Shown piece by piece: positions 22,903 to 34,098 of a stretch of DNA of 64,000 nt. Below the pieces are notes generated by a model. That model was not told the DNA's origin. It worked only from the letters and a program-made list of their open reading frames with translations, and did not search any database. This stretch comes from Bursaphelenchus xylophilus (taxonomy: Eukaryota; Nematoda; Chromadorea; Rhabditida; Aphelenchoididae), in NCBI GenBank assembly GCA_904066235.2, contig CAJFCV020000004.1, forward strand, positions 806,001 to 870,000. Reading direction: 5' to 3'. Within the stretch, counting starts at the first letter, position 1, and every line of letters begins with the position of its first letter. The translations under genes were made by a program, and so were the position numbers.

Positions 22903-23827
22903 GAAGGAAGAGACCGAGCGCGCTTTTGTTGCCGCAGATTTTTTCCTCGAGAAATACATTTATTGATAAAACTGGTTGATAGACCAATATTAGACACCTA
23001 ACTTTTACATATACATACTGAATCAGAAAATTTTTGCGAATTTTTTGATATATGTCTAGACATGGCTAGTGGGCCGGGCCGACCGGGGGCCCCCGCCAGG
23101 CCCCCAATCGGCCCCCAATGACTAAAATTCTCAGTATCAAAGCGAAAATTAGGGTTGCCAATAAAAATAAAACGCAGAGCCAAGAACCGATTGGGTTTTT
23201 TGAAGTACTTTAGGCAATGGTTGGTAATTTTTTGTTTCAAAAATTTATTGTCGCTTGTTATAACAAAAAAATGGGGGCTAAGGTAGTACAACTCGATAGC
23301 CCAGTTCAGCCCCCTTGGACCCAGTATAAACCCCCCTCATCCAATCTGAAGCGCCTACTCGGGATTGGGTTCTCTCGGCTACGATCATCGTTGCCTGAAC
23401 CACAAATACGAATTTGGACGGTAACTGGGGCTTTGAACGAAAACGCCTGGGGTCATTTTACTCTAATTTGCATTTTTTGTATAATTCTAATTTTTTAATT
23501 ACGGTGGGTGTGAAATGGGCAAAACAGTGGGGGTTTGAACTACCTTTCGCGGGGAGCTGAACTACCAAAGCCCCAAAAAAATGTGTTATATCTCGCAACG
23601 AATGCAGTATTTATATTTACAGTTCGGCCCCCTGTCGGCCCCCGGCCCGGCCCGGCCCCCAGGGGCCGGGCCGGGCCGGGCCGAGAAAATTTGAAGGGGG
23701 CCGGGGCCGGGCCGACCTCTTCCGGCCCCCGGGCCGGGCCGCGATTTTCGGCCCGGCCCGGCCCCCCAGCCATGTCTATATATGTCCCGATCTGTAACTC
23801 CATACCCCATAGAAGTACTTTCCTTGT
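22903..23827. mobile_element. Partial copy of the AAGGAAAGTACTTCTATGGGG element, split by a nested insertion
   Basis: 22903-23056 matches 56938-57085 (GAAGGAAGAGACCGAGCGCG ... GCGAATTTTTTGATATATG). 23787-23827 continues the same match (CCGATCTGTAACTCCATACC ... ACTTTCCTTGT). The 722 bases between are a separate element. The left terminal arm of this copy is missing. Confidence 0.8.
23057..23778. mobile_element. hAT-type MITE with 8-base target duplication TATATGTC
   Basis: The element starts TAGACATGGCTAGTGGGCCG and its reverse end reads TAGACATGGCTGGGGGGCCG. TATATGTC lies immediately outside both ends (23049-23056 and 23779-23786). An 8-base duplication and TAG-type ends fit the hAT superfamily. 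Inside the right end are many GGGCCGGGCC strings, like the subterminal binding repeats of hAT elements. There is no transposase frame. Confidence 0.85.
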
Positions 23828-24152
23828 GCATAATTACTGTAAATATTTGCCTGATCATTTCAGATTCAAAATATGTGTTGTATGTCGTAATATCTTTATT
23901 TAACTTATACGTTGTGAGTACCAAATTGCGACAAATTTTCGATGCGACACAGTTCTCATTATTTTCCCGACAGACTGCTCCGTAAACGTTTTTGCACTTT
24001 CTTCTATACACATAAAATGCAATCCATTTATTTTTCGATTTATTTACAGTTTCAAATAAAACAAAAACAATCGAATCGTCCCAAATAATAAAAGCAGTAC
24101 AATAAGTAAGTCTTTGGAATACAGACATCACCAGCGTTGATTGCGACCCTTC

Positions 24153-24347
24153 TCATCCGTAGTAGTAGGGGCTGCCATAGCTGTAGCCGTAGGACGGGTA
24201 TCCGCCGTAGCCGTATCCACCGCCATATCCTCCCCCGGCGAGCAAGAGGGCGCCGGCGCCGTGCGCTCCGCGTGCGAGCAGGAGGGCACCGGAATACGCC
24301 GATTGGATCATGAACAGCAGCAGGATCGATACAACAATCATCTTCAT
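24153..24347 (-). CDS. Small secreted Gly/Tyr-rich protein (64 residues)
   Basis: A single exon from the ATG at 24347. Residues 1-19 (MKMIVVSILLLFMIQSAYS) are a signal peptide. The mature part is GALLLARGAHGAG, GALLLAGGGYGGGYG, then YGGYPSYGYSYGSPYYYG at the end. The GGGYGGGYGYGG block is shared with the gene at 18694-19077, so they are probably related. The role is unknown: secreted structural protein or antimicrobial peptide are options. Confidence 0.8.
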   Translation of the reverse strand: MKMIVVSILLLFMIQSAYSGALLLARGAHGAGALLLAGGGYGGGYGYGGYPSYGYSYGSPYYYG

Positions 24348-24504
24348 GGTTCAAAGTTTTTGGGAAAGTCTGAAAAAAATCAGTTCAATTGCACAGGAGA
24401 TGACTATGCGATATACTGCACGAGATACAAAGAAATGAAATTTATCGCGGCCTCGAATGCTGTTGCCCTCTGAAAACATAATTTGTCGCTCAAAAAATGG
24501 GTGC
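24348..24504. promoter_or_regulatory. Upstream flank of the small Gly/Tyr-rich gene
   Basis: GATATACTGCACGAGATACA and neighbouring sequence could contain the promoter, but I see no clear TATA box. Confidence 0.25.
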
Positions 24505-24905
24505 GGAAAGGGTACCCTCTCCCAGGCCCGGCACGATGAAGCTCATGATCCTTTTGGTGGAGATCTTGACACAGTCTTGTAGAGGAGAGAAAGCTGTATC
24601 AAATAAATATATTGCCTTTGCTAAACAAACAAACAACCCTTGTAAAACAAAGCAGTGAAAAAACGAACGAACTTTCTGAACGACCTAATGTTTTCTACAT
24701 GGCGAAGCCGGCCGGCAAGATGCAAAAACAGATTTCTTAGCCCGCCTAATGAACTAACAGTCCGTCGGGAAAATAATGAGCAATTAGAAGCTTCGGAAAT
24801 CGCACCGCCGAGAAAATGAATTGTGTTGCAGCAAAATCTCAAATTGCTTTCCATTTCAGCGATTGGCATAGCGACATTAAGCTCATTGTTTTTACGACAA
24901 ACCTA
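24505..24905. repeat. First copy of a duplicated ~400-base segment
   Basis: GGGTACCCTCTCCCAGGCCC, GATGAAGCTCATGATCCTTT, ATGGCGAAGCCGGCCGGCAA and a full MITE (24757-24905) recur in the same order at 25555-25956. Differences are scattered single bases. An AATAAA is present inside, so a pair of diverged LTRs is one possible reading. Confidence 0.75.
24757..24905. mobile_element. Mariner-type MITE copy
   Basis: ACAGTCCGTCGGGAAAATAA at the left and a decayed ATTGTTTTTACGACAAACCT at the right; the interior CACCGCCGAGAAAATGAATT matches the other copies. Confidence 0.65.
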
Positions 24906-25554
24906 TAATAAATGGGGAAAAACTCTTCGCGCTTTCTCAGCATACTAGTATATATAGTCAACAAGATACCACAAGTGTACAACCACCACATACTGCCGAT
25001 CTTATATATCCGTCAACCTAGAACGGTCGAAAAAGTGTTCGCCCAAACGCTGACGTCCGACGAATGTGTGTCGCAACCGACACGCCCGCGCTCTAGTTTT
25101 TCACCCGAGAGCTGGGTGATGCCGCGTTCGGAGTTTAGTGAACTCTGTTCGTGTTCCGCAACCTCAAAACACAAAGTTAAAAGTACCCGCCGTTTGCGTT
25201 AATGGTCATTTCCTCTTCGTCTCTTGAAGTTTCCAGATTTAACGGGTCGCGGTTAGCCGAACTGGGCAGTTAAAAACTTTGTGATTCGTTGGGAGTTTCA
25301 GAGCCGTACGAACTTCGCTTTCGGACCCACAAAAGATATGGTTTTAAACATCAAATTGCACTTTGGAAAGTGCAACAATCAGACTTTCATTGCACTTTCC
25401 ACACACGTTCTGGCTCACAGATCAATTTTGGAAGTTTTAGCCTACGGTTTGAAGACGCAGATTTCCAACGAGCTTTGCGGCAGAGAGGGTGAGCGAAGTG
25501 CGGAGAGTCAGAGAGAAAAACAAACATTTTTTGGCCATATCACTGACAGTTTCG

Positions 25555-25956
25555 TGCAGAAAGGGTACCCTCTCCCAGGCCCGGCTCGATGAAGCTCATA
25601 ATCCTTTTGGTGGAGATCTTGACACAGTTTTGTAGAGGAGAGAAAACTGTATGAAATAAATATATAGCCTTTGCCAAGGAACAAACAACCTTTGTAAAAC
25701 AAAGCAATGAAAAAAACGAACGAACTTTCTGGACGACCTAATATTTCTACATGGCGAAGCCGCCGACAAGATGCAAAAACATGACCTGATTTCTTAACCC
25801 GCCTAATGGTATCAGTCCGTCGGGAAAATAATGAGCCTTCTGTCGCATCAAAAATCGCATCGCCGAAAAAATGAATTAGTAGCGACAAAATTACTTTTCA
25901 CTTCAGCGACGCAATTGGCCCAGCAACATTGTGTTGACAGTTTCCCCGACAAATTG
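25555..25956. repeat. Second copy of the duplicated ~400-base segment
   Basis: Direct repeat of 24505-24905, about 1.05 kb downstream. It ends with another MITE copy (25813-25956: TCAGTCCGTCGGGAAAATAA ... CCCCGACAAATTG). Confidence 0.75.
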
Positions 25957-26410
25957 AAACCCTCTTTATATACCAGAGTTTATGAAGAAATGAGATCACA
26001 CCGGTCGCTTGGCAGCCACTTTAAAAACGATTTCTTCACCTCAGAAAAATGAAGAAATTAGGCCGACATGAGAAGAAGACATACGGAAAATCAATTCAAT
26101 ATCTATTTTGTCGATAATTTCAACATACATCGCCTGATTACATTCGATATTTCATAACCGTAATTTCAGTTTGTTTATATTTTTGTTTGTTACAGTGACG
26201 TTGGAGACCAGTCTGTTCGTAAAGTTTCTGGAGTGATTTTTGATGTCTTCGCTGTGCAGTAAAATTCGGGGTGCGAGCGATAGCCAAAAAAATACTATGA
26301 ACAAAAACGAGAAATGGCACAGTGCAACGTGAAATTTTGGTTTCGCACCGGGCATGTCGCAAAAATTACTCGTAAAACTTAAATAAATGATGTACTATTA
26401 TTAGAACCTC

Positions 26411-26634
26411 GCACGTCAAACTGAGAAGTTCGGTGAACGGAATGGACTCTTCGCTATCGGTTTTTTGCACTTCGTCTTGAGTTTACAGAGAAGTCAGAGA
26501 AAAGACGCGCAAAAACGTACTCTCTCGCCCCAAAAAATCCCCATTTCTTCCCCGACTAAAAGTTTTTTCGCGTCTTTTTTGGCAAATTGCCAATCCATTC
26601 ACCGGACTTTTCTAGCTTATCTCAGTTTGACGTG
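26411..26634. mobile_element. MITE with TIR GCACGTCAAACTGAG, copy 1
   Basis: GCACGTCAAACTGAG at 26411 and CTCAGTTTGACGTGC at 26620-26634. The interior holds GAAAAGACGCGCAAAAACGT and CCCCAAAAAATCCCCATTTC; other copies at 26811-27033 and 39169-39385 carry the same parts in the opposite orientation. Confidence 0.8.
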
Positions 26635-26810
26635 CCTCGTACTTGGTGGTCAACTTTTTTTTGTCAAGGTTACGCCATAAAAAATAGTCAGTAGTTGAAA
26701 AAATAAAATTATTTATGCTCCTGAACCCCCCGCTATTTGCCTAGACCCCGTAAATGCCCACCCCGTACGTTCGCACACCGTGTGTTCTAACAGCGTAAGG
26801 GCGCCCGCGC

Positions 26811-27033
26811 GCGTCAAACTGAGATAAGCTAAGACAGGCCGGTGAATGGATTGGGGATTTGCCAAAAAAAGACGCGAAAAAACGTTTTGTCGGGGAAGAA
26901 ATGCGGAATTTTTGGGGCGAGAGAGTACGCTTTTGCGTGTCTTTTTTCTCACTTTCTCTGCGAAATCAAGACGAAGTGTAAAAAAGCGATAGCGAAGGGT
27001 CTAATCCGGTCACCGGCTCCTCAGTTTGACGTG
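26811..27033. mobile_element. MITE with TIR GCACGTCAAACTGAG, copy 2 (inverted)
   Basis: GCGTCAAACTGAGATAAGCT at the left and CCTCAGTTTGACGTGC at the right. It is inverted relative to copy 1, 180 bases away, so the pair itself could fold. Confidence 0.8.
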
Positions 27034-27244
27034 CCGCGCTGTAAGGGCCTGTTTCCGATGCGAATGAACTAACACAACAACGAGTTCTATAATAAGTTCA
27101 GGTTCTTTTGCACGGTATTTCATTTCGAATGTTGAGTTTTCGGACCTCTTATATGTATGTTCATATGCTATTGGAACGCTTTATCAGTGTGCCGGGAAAA
27201 TAATGAGCAAAATGTAGCTGCGTCGATTATGTAACAATAAAAAT

Positions 27245-27610
27245 GAACTAGGGCTCGAGACTTCGCAGCCTGCGGCTGCTCACGTCTCTCGGGCAGCCCT
27301 GCGGATAAAGGCAACTTTGCGCCCGGTTTCACTGCTTTGCGCGCGATTTGAGCCGTCATTTTATCCTAATGTGATGAAAAGCTCGCCAAAGCTTTGCCGA
27401 CGGCCTCCGGCCGCGGCAGAAAAACGCTACGCGTTAAACTGAGCCTAGTAGAAAGTTTCAGCGTTCAGAACGCTAAGCCTACCTTGTTTTAGATCAACAC
27501 GTCAAGATCGCTAAGCTTGACCTAATCATTAAGCTCAGGTCAGTCCCAGATCGCTAAGCCCGGTTAAAGAGCCCGCCGGCATGAGGCGACGGCCTACGAC
27601 CGCCGCGAGA
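27245..27610. other. GC-rich island of serial small hairpins
   Basis: At least six short dyads follow each other: GCAGCC-tgc-GGCTGC (about 27268), CGGCC-tcc-GGCCG (27401), AACGC-tac-GCGTT (27424), AGCGTT-cag-AACGCT (27460), TCAAG...CTTGA (27501) and TGACCT...AGGTCA (27518). The composition differs sharply from the AT-rich flanks. There is no coding frame I trust. It could be an inserted organellar or foreign piece, or a structured repeat. Confidence 0.45.
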
Positions 27611-29776
27611 CTGTGTTTTGTTGCCTAAAAAATTTTCCCTTCCACCAAAAGTTGACCAAAAACACTTTCAGAAACCAAAATCAACTGAAACATCAAAAAA
27701 AAATGGACTCAACGCTCAAAGGTATCCTAAGATAATATTTTTCCCGAAATCCCCCTCAAATTTGGCCCTAAAACGGCCAAATCCCGAGAATCCAGGACAA
27801 AAAAAATAATTTTACAAAAATTTCTCGAAAAAATCCAGAAAACCCCGTCATGATGACCGTTTCCCTACCGCCCTCTTCACACTCAGCACTCTCTCCGTCT
27901 TATCTCTGACCGGAATCGAAAGAGAAAACCTTTGTCTAACCACCCTCCTCCCCTTTCCCACTCTCTCTTTTCTCCCGCCAAACGAAGAAGGAAGCGGTTC
28001 ACTGCCCGCTCTCTCTCTTCGCCGCGCTCTTTTCTTGTGTTTTCGGTCATGGAAGTGGGCGTTTTTTCAAAACTGGCACTTGTTGCACTAAAAGTACCGG
28101 GGGAAAAGATACGACCATGTCTGAAATGACATGGAGATTCCGAATATGTAACTTTTAGACGAATTTTAGTTGGAAATTTTAGAGAAAAATCGGGTTTACA
28201 AAATTTTGACTTTTGGGTGCCTCCGGGGTTCACACGATTTGCGTTCATAGCTTGTTTGTACATCTCCTATATTCCGGTTGCAGAGTGATACTGCGACTCG
28301 CTATCATTTAACCGAGGCGATTTTTGAATTTCGACCTTGTTCCCGAGCTATGGTAACTTTCGTCAAAGTAAGTAAAATCCAAAAATTCGGAAATTTCAAC
28401 ACTGCCTTTTTACCTTGTCCGTATTTTAGGAGTCGATACCTGTTTCTACATAAGTTTGCCGTGCTGAATATGATGGATGAAATTAAAATCCGACAAAAAT
28501 TCGATTCCGAGCCCTCAGGGCCGAATTTTGGTCGAAATTTCGAGAATTTTTTTTGACGGTACAGTGCGCATCGAATATTGCAGATAGAAAGCTGAAACGT
28601 GACACGATGGTAGTTCATTTTGTGTCCTATAGTACCCGTGAGATCAATTTTCTCCACCTCACTTATTGCCCTGAGGGCAATGTTTTTCGCACAGTGCACC
28701 AAAAATCGACCGAAATTTCCGGCCGCTCTGACGGCCGTAATTTTAAAGATACGCTGAAGACGTAAGCGGGTAATTTGTAGAACTCTTCGAGCTCTACAAT
28801 CCATAGTTGAACGTTTTTGACGTCGTTGTTGTTCATCAGGGAGAAAAATTTGAAAAAGTCAAAATTTTGAAAATTTCGAAAAATTGCGTTTTCCGTCGGG
28901 AGATTTGTTTGAGGAGATCGCTACGTAGAATGTTCTGAAAAAGTTTAGGGACAATCTTCGGGCAAAAAAAATAAGATTTGCGAGTGATTTTTTTGAATTT
29001 CGACCTGGGAGCCGAGAACCATTTTGTCGAACTTTGCACTGTGCAAATCGTATTTTTTACAGTAAGCCATGGCTAAAATACGAAGTGCACTACAAAAAAG
29101 AAAGACACAACCTAATAGGAAGTTTGGTACGTAGAATTCAATGGAATCGAAAAAATCCAGAAAATCCGTCATCATGACAGGGTTTTCTGGAAGTGTAACT
29201 TTGTACATGGCCGTATCTACACATACATCGAGATATCTCTTAGTTATGAATTTGCTTTCCCGATATGGACCTGTAGAAGCTTGCATTTCAATAAAGCTGG
29301 ACGCGTCGAACGTTTACGAAAAAAGGTTATTTTTTGAGATTTTTTTCGTAAATTTTAAAATTTCGAAAAAATCTCGACAGTGATTGTCCCATTATGTACC
29401 ATACGCGACGAAACCAAAATTCAAGTCGATACCTATAAAACAAAGCGAGATATGGTAGCTCAAAGTTTTGACTTTTCGTGACGTCATAGGTCACTCAAAA
29501 TTGAAAATTACGAAATTTTTTTTCAAATTTATGATGAGACAGTCTTAAGCAACCCCCATGCCAAAAATCAAGTCAATCGGAGCAAAACAAAAAAGAAACC
29601 AAAAACCTTATGAATACTTGTATTTTTTTTTAGATGTATCTTTCCATGACGTTTATTGCCTACAAAAGTCACAAAAAAATAAATGTAAATCTAAATTCTA
29701 CAATCCGAAAAGTCTTTGGTACATATATGGCACTTCTCTCGAGCACTTTTTCATCTATCATCAGCTGTCCGAAGAA
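27611..29776. other. 2.2 kb without a recognised gene
   Basis: Open frames of 60-170 codons occur on both strands from 28280 to 29290, but none has a splice chain or family motif. Single GCACAGTGC/GCACTGTGC motifs lie near 28690 and 29036. Strings such as CGAGCTATGGTAACTTTCGT and GCGAGATATGGTAGCTCAAA suggest diverged repeats. Confidence 0.4.
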
Positions 29777-30724
29777 TTAGCGTCCCACTCCGAAACTGAC
29801 TTGTCTGTTCACCGTGCCCAGCGGCGTCTGCACACTCATGCTGCTGCCGCCGTTGGCTGGGATGAGGCGTGGACCACCGAATGCGCCTCCATACTGTCCG
29901 TTGAATCCGCCCTGTCCGCTGTATCCGCCCTGTCCTCCGTATCCGCCTTGTCCGCCATAGGCGCTTCCACTGTACGAGCCACCGCCGTATGGTCCGCCGC
30001 CGTACTGTCCGCCGTATTGTCCGCCGTACGCGCCACCACTGGCCTGTCCGCTGTAGGAGGAGCCGTACTGACCACCGTAGCCTCCACTGGGACCGCTTGC
30101 GCTCACGCTGGACTGGTAGTTACCACTGATCGGTCCTAAAAAATGGACGTGAGAGCTTCACGACTTGTTTTGCGAAAACATTCCTCTCTATGGTGGAAGT
30201 ATGTAAGAAACTTTTTGTGTCAAAATTTGCCAAAAAGTGTCGCATTTTCATCAACTTTCGATATAAAAATCTTGGTTGTTTTTGTATAGCTGGAGCTCGG
30301 TGTCTCATAGAAAAAATTATTCTACAGTGACGGAGCTGATCCAGTGGCAAAAAACGTGCAATTACATCCGGGAAGCATAAAAATGTAGCAAAATGCTTCC
30401 CTCTCCAACTGAAAAAAGACTCCGTCTTGAAGGCTCCCTCACAAAAAGAGCGGGCGCGCTTTTGCAATCAGTTTTTTTACTTGGAGAGGGAGGTGTTTTG
30501 CTGCATTTTTTGATGCTTCCCGGATGCAAAATGACTGATATATAAGAAACAAAGAGATTATGGCCAACAGCGCCTCACATACCTTGAACTCCCAACTGTC
30601 TTGCGGCGTAGAGTGCACCGGGCGCCAAGGCCGCTCTGTTCGCCAAATGCATGCCAAGCTGAGCGTCCGCCAACATGGGCGAAGTCATCAGAGCGACCAA
30701 CGCGAGTGCTGCGAACTTCATCAT
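29777..30724 (-). CDS. Secreted Gly/Tyr/Gln/Ser-rich protein, 2 exons
   Basis: Exon 1 is 30724-30583 and exon 2 is 30135-29777, joined in phase 1 to about 166 residues. MMKFAALALVALMTSPMLAD is a signal peptide (cleavage probably before AQL). Exon 1 continues GMHLANRAALAPGALYAARQ; the intron splits VQG|PISGNYQ as in the gene at 16005-17281. Exon 2 is built of YGGQ, GGSYSGSAYGGQ and GGQGGYSGQGG units and ends with a less repetitive tail (RLIPANGGSSMSVQTPLGT ... VSFGVGR). A TATTTAAG box lies at about 30794-30801. The intron contains a MITE. A secreted matrix, cuticle-lining or antimicrobial role is plausible but not shown. Confidence 0.85.
30325..30537. mobile_element. CCAGTGGCA-family MITE in the intron of the Gly/Tyr/Gln gene
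   Basis: GCTGATCCAGTGGCAAAAAA, TTACATCCGGGAAGCATAAA and TAGCAAAATGCTTCCCTCTC at the left; TTGCTGCATTTTTTGATGCT and TCCCGGATGCAAAATGACTG at the right. The right TIR tip is missing. Confidence 0.7.
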
Positions 30725-32241
30725 CGTGCAGAGTTGGTAATTTCTCAAATAGCAACTTCAGGGCTTGCTTGATACTCCACCGCCGCACTGCGGCTTAAAT
30801 AGCCGCCGCTTAAGGTCATCGGCGATGGGCGTTGAACGGCACAGCGTATTTGGGAAATCTCCGCAGCCCATAAACAATTGACGTAACCTTTTGTGTCGGA
30901 TCCATTTGTCGATCAAATTCAGCGAACTAAGTGACGAGAAAGTAGCGGGAGAGAGAGGGTGTGGACGGTTGAGCGGGAAGCGTGTGTACGGGAGAGACGG
31001 TGAGAGAAAAGGGGGAAAGCGAGACACAGCTACAGATAGAACTGATTTTGGGAGCTTCTAGTTCGTTCGAAATGTTGCTGAAGTCATTTTTACGACATCT
31101 GCCGTGCAAAAAACAAAAGTTTACGTTGCACTGTGCCATTGCCTGCTTTTTGCGCCGTTCAATAGGGTTCTTTGCGCTATCACCCGCACACTGACGTTTG
31201 CACAGTCCAAACGCCAAAAATTCACTTCAGAGACTTTTTTGAGTATCAGTCTGTCGGAAAAATAATGTGGATACTATTTTCATAGTTTCGAAATTTGAAA
31301 CGGCCCGCACCGTACACAAAAACCCCATCTTGCACTGTGAATTTCATTCAGAACTCTCTTTACGTTGGATTCCAAGGACTTATTGCCGCGAGATAGGGCC
31401 AAAAATCTCCGACCGCTCTCCGCGTTTCGTGTCCTCTCTCGGCGAAGATCTTAATCACTGTATGTTGACTGTTTTTTATGTTTTTTTTCGTTTTTTGACT
31501 TCCGATCAAGACATTATGTAGATAAAGGTAAGAGAAGAACGAAATATCATTTAAAAAATTGAGTCGGACGGAGAAGCAAGCGTTCTAGATTTTACGAAAA
31601 AAAGAGGAGACGATAAAACGATGATAAAGCTGAGAATCAATCCGTCGATAACGATCAGAGCAACGTAAGAGACGCCATAGACACATAGCAACGCTGAAAA
31701 AGGAAAAAGCGTTCGCACGGCACAGCTAACATACCACTATCTCCGTTAGAGACGGCAGAGAGATCGTCAGCGCTTCCGCTCGGGGGAATACGTGCCGATC
31801 AAATCACGGTAACACAATTCAGCAAACGCCCGTTAGTAATTAACGACTTGCTAAGCAGCCTCGACGTCAGTTTCAAGCCGAACGCGCCAAAAAAAGACCG
31901 CTGGAAGGTTCGATTGTAAAAGGTTTCTTTGACTTCACCTTGAACTTTAGCAAGTAATCGGTTAAAAGTTCTTTTTCAACAGGTTATTCCATTCGTAATT
32001 GACCACAATTTGGTCTTGCAATTAGCAACACGTGCTCCAAAAAACAAATTCCAATCTTTTGGTGATCATCTTGGCTGTGGGTGATCGGAGAATTATTGGA
32101 GCAATTTATTTGTACGACGTGAAAATTAAACCATTTTGGAAAAGATTTTGGACGACTCATCCTGGCTGGCCCACAATTGCAGGCAACCACTCATAAAATG
32201 CATGAAGTTATTGTCGTGTGAAAAAAGGTCGACTGCGACCT
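30725..32241. other. Intergenic, 1.5 kb
   Basis: This contains the promoter side of the gene at 29777-30724, a small GCACNGTGC cluster at about 31103-31205, and an end fragment of the mariner-type MITE (31247-31268). No gene is recognised; 31984-32190 is open on the minus strand next to the retroelement fragment and may belong to it. Confidence 0.4.
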
Positions 32242-32538
32242 TCACCTTCTCAGGTGAAAGTTGTCCAGAATGGGCCGACTATTGAGTAGAGAGCTGACTT
32301 CAACAACAAGGGTTTGAAACAAATCTTGGGATAGAGGACGTTGAGGCAACGACTTTCGAAGGGATTCCTTAAGGACTCTGATGAGTCGCTCATAAACCCC
32401 ACCTTTCCATGGGGAATACGGGGTAGTAAATTTCAACGGCTGAGCCCCCATATAACGAACGTAGACACAACAGGGAATATGTTTATTGGGCCAGACGAGA
32501 AATATTAGATACAACCGCTCAAGAGGAGCGCGAGACAC
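32242..32538 (-). pseudogene. BEL/Pao-type retrotransposon integrase fragment
   Basis: A minus-strand open frame of about 98 codons without an ATG. It contains FTTPYSPWKGGVYERLIRVL, followed by KESLRKSL and VVEVSSLLNSRPI. The SPWKGG-YER-N-NSRP pattern marks the end of the integrase core in BEL/Pao elements. The preceding protease, reverse transcriptase and RNase H parts are not found, so this is a remnant. Confidence 0.75.
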
Positions 32539-33910
32539 CGACTTCTGTGAACAGGGGAAATTGATCTTACGAAGACTTGTCCTTTGATTCTATGCAAATT
32601 CGTGGGAAATAATGGGCAACACAGAAGGTAAATATGATTATAGCTGGATGTTTATGTATTACCGTTGAAAATCAGCAGCATTTAGTGTTCTAGACCTTCC
32701 GGAAAGTTTCAGGACTGAAATCAATGACTTATGGCAAAAGAAATATGATTTTAACGCTGTTTCCGCGCAAAAAACACAAAAAATCCTTTTTTTATCTGAC
32801 CGTCTCTTCTATTATAATATCTCTATTTGAAATTACTTCAGGTCGCTGAAAGGCCTAGTCACATCTTGCATTCAAAAACAACAAAAGTCCTATTTCCGTC
32901 CAGTGCGTAGTAGCATCGACTTGTCGAAACTGCAATCCGCATAAAAAGCGGCTAAATTTGCATTCAATCAGACAAAGCTGGACCAAAAATGTCAAAGTAG
33001 GAAAGGTTGTCCTCTTCTAACTTGCACCGCAATTTCATCAATATGTATTTTTCAAGGCCGCAAGCTTTTCGCATGATTTTTTGCAGCTTCTCCAATGAAA
33101 AACAGCTCTATAGCTGTTGATTTCTCCGAACAGCGGGTAAACAAAGCGTTGCACCTTCTGACAGTGTGATAAATTAAGATAGCAACTGTATGCTGGTCAA
33201 TTCCATTACACTTTTTTTGATAGTGTAATGGGCAAAAGGTCAAGCGGTTTCATCGAATGTTTTTTCCAGAAAACTGTAATGTGATCAAGAAAAAGAAGAT
33301 ATTGTAGTTTTAGTCGGAATATTGCAGAGGCAACATTTTATACGATAAAAGGTTTTTGGCGTTTTTCCAAAGGCAAAAAACTATTTCTTGTATTTATAAT
33401 TGTCGTTTTCTTAACAACGCAAATCCAAATTAAAAAAAAACCTTTCTCTGGAGACACTTTATACGCAAAATTTTCATTTTTTTCGGAAACTATGTTTTTT
33501 CCAAAAAATGTTTCGATTATTGCGAATTAGAGGTGCTTTGATGGCTCAGAAAAATACGTTACACATTTCGAATTCATTTCCGAGGGTGTGGCGAGATTTT
33601 ATACACAAAAAATTTTCTTTGCCAAAAAATTTTATTTTTGCAACATTTTGGTACTTATTGCTTAATAATACTGTAAAACCGGCAGCTGTGGCCATCATCC
33701 ATCACTTGAAAAATTTTGTAGTGTCATTTTATCCCACTTGGAGTCATTTTATACGCAAAAAATTTTCTTTGTCAAAAAATTTTATTTTTGCAAAATTTCT
33801 GTAAATACTGAAAGATATGATTGTAAAACTTGCAATTCTACTCATCTTCTCTTGAAAAACATTGTTTTGAAATTTACTCCCACTTGGGTGACATTTTATA
33901 CGCAAAATTT
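32539..33910. repeat. AT-rich region with TTTTATACGC/TTTATACGA repeats
   Basis: TTTTATACGATAAAAGGT at 33335 and tandem-like units CATTTTATACGCAAAAAATT at about 33597, 33746 and 33891 are spaced roughly 145-150 bases apart. They are diverged relatives of the hairpin motif seen from 57.6 to 64 kb. No gene is recognised. Confidence 0.5.
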
Positions 33911-34098
33911 TTATATTTTCCAAAAAGTCTCAAAACTCATTTTCTCGGTATCTTCTGACTTTATATTCTCCAAAACATACTCATAACGCTTCTTCAAGCC
34001 ATTTGCGAAATGATAATCTAGATTTCCTTTCAACTTAATGAGATTGACTATGTCCTTTACATTCTCCTTGCCCACCCAATGCAACAAAAACAAGTTTC
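33911..34098 (-). other. Possible terminal exon of unknown protein
   Basis: After ACCGCAG on the minus strand, 62 codons are open (LLHWVGKENVKDIVNLIKL, then YHFANGLKKRYEYVLENIKS) to a stop at 33911. The composition is protein-like and lysine/glutamate-rich, but there is no partner exon and no recognised family. It may be chance. Confidence 0.2.

Noticed and set aside
23535..24131. Pro/Gly/Arg-rich frames
   Set aside because: They translate the GGGCCGGGCC subterminal repeats of the hAT-type MITE.
28304..28804. 166-codon minus-strand frame
   Set aside because: No recognisable motif, low-complexity neighbours, and comparable open frames on the other strand.
29558..30139. 193-codon plus-strand frame rich in Ala/Val/Ser
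   Set aside because: It is the complement of the Gly/Tyr/Gln-rich exon on the minus strand, which has a signal-peptide exon and proper splice sites.
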